From Actinoplanes lobatus (GTDB taxonomy: Bacteria > Actinomycetota > Actinomycetes > Mycobacteriales > Micromonosporaceae), in contig NZ_JACHNC010000001.1 in NCBI RefSeq assembly GCF_014205215.1, positions 4,469,001 through 4,533,000 of the forward strand: a DNA stretch of 64,000 nucleotides, in the 5' to 3' direction. The notes beneath the pieces were generated by a model. The model did no database searches. It was not told the DNA's origin and was given only the letters and a program-made list of their open reading frames with translations. Positions 57,013 to 64,000 of this stretch are shown piece by piece; within the stretch, counting starts at the first letter, position 1; every line of letters starts with the position of its first letter. A program made the position numbers and the translations under genes.

Positions 57013-58111
57013 AGATCTTTCGTGGCCGGTGCGGCGAGAGCGCCGCCTCGGCCGCGTCCAGCAGCGCCTCGGCGCTTTCCGGCCTGCCGTGGTGGGCCAC
57101 GGTCAGCTCGGTGTGCCCGGGCAGCGCCGTCGCCACGATCGACAACGGGGCCGTCGGCGCGTGCGTCGGCAGGGCGAAGACCGTCGACGCCTGGAACCCG
57201 CCGGTGCTGAAATCGGCCGGATCGACGCGACCGAGGTGCGACAGGATCGCCGAGCACAGGTGCCGGTCACCGGCCACCGTCAACAACCGGGAGAGCAGAC
57301 CGAGCGGCAGCCGGTACGCGGCCCGTTCCAGTGCCCCGCCGGTGACCTCGCGGCGCTCGACGAGGGCGCGCAGGATCTGTTTGTGCAGGGTCTCCCACGT
57401 CTCGTCCGGCCCCGCGGCGAGGAACACCGGCAGGCTCAGGTTGGCGGTGCTGCGCATCGCCGTGTCGTGCCGGCGCAGGTCGACCGGCACCATGAAGCGG
57501 GACCGGCCGGCACCGGTGAACGCGGCCACCGCCGCGGCGAGCTTCGCGACGAGTCCGGGATGGTTGCCGTCGATGGTCCGCCGGGCCCAGTGCCGCGCCG
57601 CCGCGGGTTCGACGGGTGAGCGCCAGCCGGCGCTCGCGCGGGGTCGCCGGCCGGGCGTGCCCAGCCGCTCGACCAGCTCGTAGTCGGTGAGCGCCGCCGG
57701 GGCGCCGAGCGGCGGCTCGCCGCGAAGCGCCCGGAACACGTCCGCGATCCAGGTCAGCGCGCCCCGCCCGTCCATCACGGTGTGCGACACCCGGAACAGC
57801 ACCCCGCCCTCGGCGGCCACGACCTCACAGGTGCGTTCCAGCGGAGCGGACGCGTGATCGGTCCACCGCGAAGTGCCGTCGGCGACGGTCACCGGCGGGG
57901 CCTGCCCGGTGTCGACCCAGACGCGGCCCTGCCGGGTCAGGCGCGCCCCCGGGCAGGCGGCCGACGCCACCCGCACCGCCCGGGTCAGCGCCGCGGGGTC
58001 GAGGCGTCCCTCGCCTTCGACGACGAGCTGGACGGCGAAGGGCGGCATGGTGCGCTCAGCGGCCAGGTAGAGCCATTCGGTCGGCGACACCGGCCGCTCA
58101 TAGCGGCTCAC
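57002..58111 (-). CDS. Acyltransferase of the condensation/WS-DGAT superfamily
   Basis: 369 residues. The [10 protein letters not shown] segment (about residue 118) matches the HHxxxDG active site of condensation domains, wax-ester synthases and related chloramphenicol-acetyltransferase-like enzymes, with one His here. N-terminus [22 protein letters not shown] and later [22 protein letters not shown] (the second motif, DxR-like) fit a stand-alone C-like domain. GTG 58111 overlaps the upstream stop by 4 bp. It is last of a five-gene operon with OleA-, OleC- and OleD-like genes; it probably attaches an acyl group to a hydroxyl of the product. Alternatively it could act as a hydrolase or esterase-like step. 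Confidence 0.8.
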   Translation of the reverse strand: MSRYERPVSPTEWLYLAAERTMPPFAVQLVVEGEGRLDPAALTRAVRVASAACPGARLTRQGRVWVDTGQAPPVTVADGTSRWTDHASAPLERTCEVVAAEGGVLFRVSHTVMDGRGALTWIADVFRALRGEPPLGAPAALTDYELVERLGTPGRRPRASAGWRSPVEPAAARHWARRTIDGNHPGLVAKLAAAVAAFTGAGRSRFMVPVDLRRHDTAMRSTANLSLPVFLAAGPDETWETLHKQILRALVERREVTGGALERAAYRLPLGLLSRLLTVAGDRHLCSAILSHLGRVDPADFSTGGFQASTVFALPTHAPTAPLSIVATALPGHTELTVAHHGRPESAEALLDAAEAALSPHRPRKISRA

Positions 58112-59139
58112 CGGACGTGCCTGGTGAACGCGTCGACGCCACCGATGCCGTCGGCCCACGCGCGCAACTGCCGGAGCCCGGTCCGCTGGTCGATCACGGG
58201 GGCGTACCCGAAGTCGCGGGTGGCGGCGCTCGTGTCGTACGTGCCCGATCGTGTCAGCAGCGCGACCGAGTACCGCGACAGCGGCGGGGAGTGCCGATGG
58301 CGCAGGTACGGGATGCGCCATACGGTCTCGACCGTTGCGACGAGCGCGTCGCGTACGGCCGGCGGCACCCGGCGCGCCGGTGGTGCCGCGTCGAACAGCC
58401 GGGCGACCCGCGCGATCAGCGCCCACACATCGGTGATCTCGGCGTCGGTCACGAAGTAGGCCCGGCCGCCGACCCGGTCCGAACCCGCGGCGAGCAGGCA
58501 GGCCCGCGCGGCGCTGGTGGCGTGGCACAGCGAGGCGTGCACGGTGCGACCGCCGGAGAGGTCGGGCAGGCGTCCGGTACGCAGCTTCGCGATCAGCCGG
58601 GGCATGAAGCCGAATCGGTCACGCGGCCCCCAGATGCCGCGCGGGCGCAGCGCGCAGGTGGTGAACCCGGGCGCGTTCGCGGCCAGCACCAGGCGTTCGG
58701 CCGCCGCCTTGGTCTCCGAGTACAGGTTCAGATATCTGGCCGGGTACGGCGTGCTCTCGTCGACGGCGACCTGATCGCCGCCGTCCATCACGGCGCTCGG
58801 GCTGCTGACGAACACGAACCGGCGTACGCCGTTGGCGCGAGCCGCCGCCAGCAGCCGTTCGGTGCCGGCGATGTTGGTGTCGTGGAACTGTGCCCGGGTG
58901 CCGTGATCGGTCACCCGGGCTGCCGAGTGGTAGACGACCTCCACCTCGCGGGTCGCCGCGTCGAGTGACGCCGGGTCGGACAGATCCCCGCTCACCGGTT
59001 CGACGCGATGCGCGCCGACATCCATGGACAGGGTCGCACCCGGGCGCAGCAGGGCGCGTACCTCGTCGCCGGCCGCGACGGCCGCCTCGGCGAGGTGCCC
59101 GCCGAGGAAGCCGGAGGCGCCGGTCACCAGGACCTTCAC
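58108..59139 (-). CDS. OleD/LstD-like NAD(P)-dependent 3-beta-hydroxy-acid reductase
   Basis: 343 residues. Extended SDR: MKVLVTGASGFLGGHLAEA glycine motif, DLSDPASL, the YSETKAAAE active site (YxxxK) and SSPSAV Ser strand. The 3-beta-HSD/OleD subfamily is suggested by HDTNIAGTERLLAAARANGV and ALRPRGIWGPRDR. In OleA-C-D pathways the enzyme reduces the beta-keto acid to a beta-hydroxy acid. GTG start overlaps the stop of the ligase gene by 4 bp, and its stop overlaps the acyltransferase start by 4 bp. Confidence 0.9.
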   Translation of the reverse strand: MKVLVTGASGFLGGHLAEAAVAAGDEVRALLRPGATLSMDVGAHRVEPVSGDLSDPASLDAATREVEVVYHSAARVTDHGTRAQFHDTNIAGTERLLAAARANGVRRFVFVSSPSAVMDGGDQVAVDESTPYPARYLNLYSETKAAAERLVLAANAPGFTTCALRPRGIWGPRDRFGFMPRLIAKLRTGRLPDLSGGRTVHASLCHATSAARACLLAAGSDRVGGRAYFVTDAEITDVWALIARVARLFDAAPPARRVPPAVRDALVATVETVWRIPYLRHRHSPPLSRYSVALLTRSGTYDTSAATRDFGYAPVIDQRTGLRQLRAWADGIGGVDAFTRHVR

Positions 59140-60977
59140 GGCAGACCTCGCCACCAGGTCGCGCCGAACACGACGGTCATCGCGGCGGCGCGTGCCCGGG
59201 TGATGCCGGCCCGGCGGGCCCGGGGCAGCGCGACCGGGAGCTGCATGAGGTGCACGACGATGCTCAGGAACGCGTCGATCCACCACAGTGCCCACAGCGC
59301 CGGGTGCGGCATCGGCCCGAGCAGGCCGTACCCGAGGAATGCCCAGCCGGCCAGCGGGAGGAGGCGCGGTGCGAGGTCGCGCCGGCGGCCCGGCCGCAGC
59401 CGGTGTGCCGCCCAGCGTGACAGGTACTCCCGGTTGATCTTCGCGTTGTGCCGGATGTCGACCGGGAACGACGGATGGAACAGGAACGTGTCCAGGGTCT
59501 TCGTCATCGGCTGGCTCTGCGCCAGCTCGTGCAGTTCGCGGCGCAACCGGTCGTGATCGGTGACGCCGGGGCGCGCCTCGACGCACACCACCGGACGGCC
59601 GTCGGCCTCGACCAGAGCCGTGCGGTGCACGTCCGGGTGGATGTCGAAGACCCCCTCACACTGCACGGTGTGCAGGTCACCGACCCGTTGGCTCTTGCGC
59701 CCGCAGAACCAGATCCGGCCCTGGCCGTCGATCCAGCCGAGATCACCGGTACGGTGCCAGCGCCGGTCACCGTCGGCGATCTTGGCGGCCGCGTCGGCCT
59801 CGGGCAGCCGATGGTAGGCGGGACTGACGGTGGGGCCGGCGATGGTGATCTCACCGATGTCGCCGGGCGCCGTACGCAGGTCCTCGCGCCACACCGGCAT
59901 GGGCTCGTCGGTGATGCGCACGATGCGCACCTCGATGCCGTCCACCGGACGGCCGACGCACGTTCCCGCCCCGGCGCGGCTGCCGGTGCGGGTGTCGCGC
60001 AGGATCTCGCGCGCTTCGATCGAGGCGATCGGCAGCGCTTCGGTCGCGCCGTAGGTGGTGTGGAAACGCAGGTCAGGGCGGTGCAGCAGGGGGACGAGCC
60101 GATCGGGGACCGGTGCGCCACCGGAGACCAGGGTGCGCAGCGACGGCAACCGCCGCCCGGTGTCGCGCAGGTACCGGCCGAACGGGCCGAGCAGGGCCGG
60201 AGAGGCGAACATCGTGGTGACGCCGTATTCCTCGATCGTGTCGGCGATCGCCGCCGGGGCCGCGGCGCCGACACGGGCCGGGTCGATCGGGGCGAGCACG
60301 CAGGTGGAGCCGATCAGCAGGTGCAGGACGCCGAACATCGGCGAGGTGACCAGCGCGACGTCGCCGGTCGACTGGCCGTGTGCGGCGATCACCTGCTCGA
60401 CCGTCGCCTCCAGGGCGCCGTGGGTGGACTCGACGCCCTTGGCCGGCCCGGTGCTGCCGGTGGTGAAGCCGATCATCAACAGGTCGCCGGCGTCCGGCGG
60501 GGCGGTCGGCGCCGGGCCCGGGTGGGTGGCGAGCGTACGCAGCGTGGTTCCGCCCCAGCCCCAGCGCCGTCCGGCGGTGACGAGGGTGCGCGTCCCGGCG
60601 AACGCGCGCCGGTTCAGCAACCGCACCACGTGCGCGGCCCCGATGCCGATGAACGCGTCGGCTCCGGTGCTGCGGTAGCAGTGCAGCATCCGGCGTACGC
60701 CCATGCCGGGGTCGACGACGACCGGCACCGCGCCGAGCTTGAGCAGCCCGAACAGCACCGGGAACAGCTGGAGCCCCGGACGCAGCATCAGGACGGTCTT
60801 GGTGCCCTTGCCGATGCCCAGCGCGTGCAGGCCGGCGGCGTACGTGTCGGATTGTTCGTCGAGTTGGCGGAAGGTCAGCCTGCCGTGGCCGGGCCGGATC
60901 ACCGCGTCCCGAGTGCCGAGGTCACGCGCGTGGGCGGCCAGCCGGGCGGCGACGCCGGCCACGGTCGAGGTGGCCAT
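59136..60977 (-). CDS. OleC/LstC-like acyl-adenylating ligase with C-terminal membrane extension
   Basis: 613 residues. ANL superfamily: FTTGSTGPAKGVE (P-loop, about residue 178), YGATEALPI, HRTGDLGWIDGQGRIWFCGRK and DIRHNAKINREYLSRWA, the last close to the OleC consensus. OleC proteins activate beta-hydroxy acids to beta-lactones; ordinary fatty-acid ligation is the alternative. The ANL part ends near residue 530. The last 80 residues form two or three hydrophobic segments (LPLAGWAFLGYGLLG, LWALWWIDAFLSIVVHLMQL), not usual in OleC, which could fix it to the membrane. Start ATG overlaps the preceding stop by one base (TGATG). Confidence 0.88.
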   Translation of the reverse strand: MATSTVAGVAARLAAHARDLGTRDAVIRPGHGRLTFRQLDEQSDTYAAGLHALGIGKGTKTVLMLRPGLQLFPVLFGLLKLGAVPVVVDPGMGVRRMLHCYRSTGADAFIGIGAAHVVRLLNRRAFAGTRTLVTAGRRWGWGGTTLRTLATHPGPAPTAPPDAGDLLMIGFTTGSTGPAKGVESTHGALEATVEQVIAAHGQSTGDVALVTSPMFGVLHLLIGSTCVLAPIDPARVGAAAPAAIADTIEEYGVTTMFASPALLGPFGRYLRDTGRRLPSLRTLVSGGAPVPDRLVPLLHRPDLRFHTTYGATEALPIASIEAREILRDTRTGSRAGAGTCVGRPVDGIEVRIVRITDEPMPVWREDLRTAPGDIGEITIAGPTVSPAYHRLPEADAAAKIADGDRRWHRTGDLGWIDGQGRIWFCGRKSQRVGDLHTVQCEGVFDIHPDVHRTALVEADGRPVVCVEARPGVTDHDRLRRELHELAQSQPMTKTLDTFLFHPSFPVDIRHNAKINREYLSRWAAHRLRPGRRRDLAPRLLPLAGWAFLGYGLLGPMPHPALWALWWIDAFLSIVVHLMQLPVALPRARRAGITRARAAAMTVVFGATWWRGLP

Positions 60978-61867
60978 CAGCGGGCGCCGCGGTAGACCGA
61001 GCAGGCCACCGACAGGCCGGCACCGGCCGCCACGAACAGTGCTTGCGGGTACGCGGCCGCCTGGCCGGTGCTGACCGCCTGGTGGTACGCGAAGGTCAGC
61101 GCGGAGGAGTGCGGGTCCGCGTCGACACCCTGCACGGTGACCACGGCCGGCGCCGCGATCCCCAGGCGCCCGGCCAGCTCGGCCGCGAACGTGGGCGTCG
61201 GTTGCGACGCGACCAGCAGGACGTCCGACAGGTCGATGCCTTCCGCGGCGGCGTACCGGGCCGCCTCGGCCGCCGCGAACTCGACCAGCCGCTCGGTGTA
61301 GTCGGCGTCCCGTTCCACCGTGACCCGCTCGCGTCCCAGCGTTCCGACCGCGTCGAGGTCGATGTAGCCGACGACGCCCGGTGTGTCGCCGGCATCGGCC
61401 GCGGTGCCGACCCGGCCGAACCCGGCGCCGGCATCGGTCGTGCGCGACAGCAGGATCGCCGCGCCGACCGAGGCATAGCCGAAGGCCGGGTCCGGCCGGC
61501 CGGACGGGTGTGCGTCGCCGGAGACGACCAGGACGAACTCGGCGTCGCCGGTGTCCAGGAACGCACCGGCCACCTGCACCGCGTTGAGTACCCCGCAGGC
61601 GCCGTTCATCAGGTCGAAGGACAGGGCCGCGCGGCCCGAGCGCAGGTAGTCCAGGTTGGTGCCGACGTTCTTCTGGATCAGCGCCGACATCGCCGGCTCG
61701 GCCATGTTCTCGTCGCGGTAGACACCGACGTTGATCAGGAGGTCCACCTGGTCGGGGCCGATGCCGGCTCGTTCGAGGCAGGCCGTGGCGGCGGCCGAGG
61801 CGTGCGCGATGGAGCCGCCGAGGTGCGGGTCGGTGCTCACGGCCGTGGACGTGATGGCGGTGGGCAT
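60977..61867 (-). CDS. KASIII/OleA-like subunit B with degenerate triad (LstB-like)
   Basis: 296 residues, shorter than KASIII (about 320-350). Thiolase-fold with NGACGV holding Cys91, but the usual His motif is replaced by VASQPTPT and the Asn motif by GVDADPHSSA, so His and Asn look absent. RDENMAEPAMSALIQKNVG carries a Glu (57) in the place of the OleA subunit-bridging glutamate. It is 2 bp after an intact KASIII gene. In lipstatin synthesis LstA and LstB, two FabH homologues, act as a heterodimer; I infer the same here. Confidence 0.8.
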   Translation of the reverse strand: MPTAITSTAVSTDPHLGGSIAHASAAATACLERAGIGPDQVDLLINVGVYRDENMAEPAMSALIQKNVGTNLDYLRSGRAALSFDLMNGACGVLNAVQVAGAFLDTGDAEFVLVVSGDAHPSGRPDPAFGYASVGAAILLSRTTDAGAGFGRVGTAADAGDTPGVVGYIDLDAVGTLGRERVTVERDADYTERLVEFAAAEAARYAAAEGIDLSDVLLVASQPTPTFAAELAGRLGIAAPAVVTVQGVDADPHSSALTFAYHQAVSTGQAAAYPQALFVAAGAGLSVACSVYRGAR

Positions 61868-61869
61868 GC

Positions 61870-62919
61870 TCAGACCTCCAGCGAGCTGATGGTGGCGGAG
61901 ACGCAGCCGGTGACCACACCCGAGGCGGCCGGCACGAAAAGGTATTTCGCCCCGGCCCGGGCCCCGGTGCCGCGCAGGTGGTCGTGCAGGACCAGGAAGT
62001 GCGAGGTGGTGGAGGTGTTGCCGTACTTCTCGACCACGGACAGCGACTCGGGCATCGGCGTACCGAACGCGACCTCGCCATGGCCGTTGAAGTTCCGGAT
62101 GAACTTGCTGCCGACCTGGTGGTGGATGATGTAGTCGTAGTCCTCGGCGGCGAAGTCGGACCCGCGTTTGGCCAGGAAGTCACTCTGAAACCGGGTCCAC
62201 AGCCGGGAGCGTTCTTCCTTGTGCATCTGATGGTTGTCGGTGTAGAGGGCGATGCCCTGGTTGCGGTCGCTCGGTTTGCCGATGCACAGGTGGGAGTACT
62301 CCGAGCAGGTCATCAGCTCCACGTAATGGATCCGGTCGGCCTCCGACGTGGATTCGTCGACGATGACCGCCGCGCCGGAGTCGCCGACGGTCAGCGAGCC
62401 GAACTGCGGGTCGTACGCCTCGCTGATCTCCTTGACCGCGGTTTCCGCTATAGCGGTGATCCGTTCACCGCTTATGACGATTCCGTTACGAACGCTTCCT
62501 GATTTGATCATCCGGTCCAGGATCGCGACGCCGGTCATCATTCCGGCGCAGGCATTGGAGACGTCGAAGTGAATCGCCTGCCGGGCGCCGAGCGCCCGGG
62601 CGAGTTGGTGGGCGAAGGACGGCTCGAAATGGAAGTCGTCGCCGTCCTTGAACCGGGTGATCGACGTCGAAATGATCACATCGAGGTCGGCGGCGGCGTA
62701 CCGCGAGCGGGACAGGCAGTCCTCGGCCGCCCGCAGGGCCAGCACGAACGAGTCCTCGAAGGTTTCCGGGCGCTTGTCGTGGACCCGTCGTTCACCGATC
62801 CCGGTGATGCTCTGAAGGTCGAACGGTGGCTGGTAGCTCATCTGCGCGACGAGGTCCCGGGTGGTGACGACGGTCGTCGGAAGGTAGGCACCGATCGATT
62901 CGAAACGGGTGTGAATCAC
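61870..62919 (-). CDS. KASIII/OleA-like catalytic subunit A (LstA-like)
   Basis: 349 residues from GTG 62919, which has GAAGGTG 6 bp upstream; the frame runs open to 63114 but without a better start. Triad residues are Cys124 (SNACAGMM), His267 (IIHHQVG) and Asn301 (KYGNTSTTS). A FEPSFAHQLARALG segment matches the OleA EP region. Family roles are head-to-head Claisen condensation of two acyl-CoAs (OleA/LstA) or fatty-acid initiation (FabH); the genes around it favour the first. First gene of the operon. Confidence 0.87.
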   Translation of the reverse strand: MIHTRFESIGAYLPTTVVTTRDLVAQMSYQPPFDLQSITGIGERRVHDKRPETFEDSFVLALRAAEDCLSRSRYAAADLDVIISTSITRFKDGDDFHFEPSFAHQLARALGARQAIHFDVSNACAGMMTGVAILDRMIKSGSVRNGIVISGERITAIAETAVKEISEAYDPQFGSLTVGDSGAAVIVDESTSEADRIHYVELMTCSEYSHLCIGKPSDRNQGIALYTDNHQMHKEERSRLWTRFQSDFLAKRGSDFAAEDYDYIIHHQVGSKFIRNFNGHGEVAFGTPMPESLSVVEKYGNTSTTSHFLVLHDHLRGTGARAGAKYLFVPAASGVVTGCVSATISSLEV

Positions 62920-63083
62920 CAGAACACCTTCGGATGTGCGGCCACCTCGGATGGCCGTGCTGAGTCCCGCGAATTGACTGCGGGCAATGCTTTCGCCAGG
63001 CATTCGTCCAATCAAGCAAATGAGAGATGTGTCATGCCGGAATTCGTGCCGGAAACCCGCACGCCGCCACCGCGACACTTGCG

Positions 63084-63097
63084 GGAAACCGTTTTCC
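63084..63097. promoter_or_regulatory. LacI/CcpA-like operator upstream of the lst/ole-like operon
   Basis: GGAAACCGTTTTCC, near-palindrome with a central CpG and one mismatched pair, of the LacI operator type. It lies 165 bp before the subunit A start and also just past the GH10 gene end, so either could be its target, or it may be chance. Confidence 0.4.
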
Positions 63098-63170
63098 GGC
63101 CGGTACCGGCGCATGCGGTCCGGGTCGGGGCTCCGCTGCCCCGGCCCGGACCGTCACGGTTGAGCGGCGC

Positions 63171-64000
<830 letters not shown>

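Overview
The window is about 70 % GC, with strongly G/C-biased third codon positions, GTG/TTG starts and several apparently leaderless genes. Its content is many CBM2/CBM13-linked secreted glycosidases, two methyl-accepting chemotaxis proteins, a SARP regulator, a DUF5994 protein and LapA-like and Pr6Pr-like membrane proteins. This points to a filamentous, plant-litter-degrading actinomycete, most likely a motile Micromonosporaceae member such as Actinoplanes. The genus is an inference from gene content; no rRNA or tRNA gene is present to confirm it.

Layout. 1-6.8 kb: a nitrate/nitrite-sensor-type histidine kinase (cut by the window start), an FAD monooxygenase divergent from a leaderless TetR gene with two matching operators, a lipoprotein, and a Pr6Pr-type membrane protein whose tail is made of minisatellite repeats. 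6.8-8.0 kb: non-coding, holding a mosaic inverted repeat and a 26-bp tandem repeat. 8-15 kb: Tat-exported PL1 pectate lyase and M28 peptidase, a GT-C-like membrane protein, small membrane proteins and a DUF5994 gene with a decayed copy upstream. 15-23.7 kb: a DUF4132 protein, a TPR protein that ends where a CHAT domain would be expected, an MFS transporter and two membrane proteins.

23.7-35.7 kb is a plant cell wall island. It has divergent GH12-CBM2 and GH9-CBM3-CBM2 cellulases, a PL3 pectate lyase, and a GH51 arabinofuranosidase divergent from an ABC uptake operon that ends in a GH120 beta-xylosidase. The transport operon encodes no ATPase. Palindromes with an AGCGCT core mark the secreted enzymes, while CGAAA-N-TTTCG-type sites mark the oligosaccharide uptake genes. 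Together they suggest a chain from extracellular hydrolysis, through uptake, to intracellular debranching and xylose release.

35.7-42.3 kb: a SARP regulator, a small I36-like secreted protein, a lipoprotein and a MacB-like adaptor/ATPase/permease set, then a divergent MBL-hydrolase/MarR pair. 42.6-49.2 kb is a second hemicellulose island: two GH62 arabinofuranosidases with different CBMs, a GH30 enzyme, and between them one polypeptide that joins an ECF sigma factor, an HxxxCxxC zinc motif, a membrane helix and an extracellular AbfB (CBM42) domain. 49-57 kb: a WGR/beta-propeller protein, two chemoreceptors, an orphan PAS histidine kinase and a GNAT acetyltransferase.

57.0-62.9 kb is a tightly overlapping five-gene operon: two KASIII-like subunits, an OleC-like ligase with a membrane tail, an OleD-like reductase and an HxxxDG acyltransferase. 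The order and pairing match lstA-lstD of the lipstatin beta-lactone pathway, but the fifth gene is different. The window ends inside a GH10-CBM13 xylanase gene. The two strongest candidates for new biology are the one-polypeptide sigma/AbfB sensor and this lipstatin/olefin-like operon.
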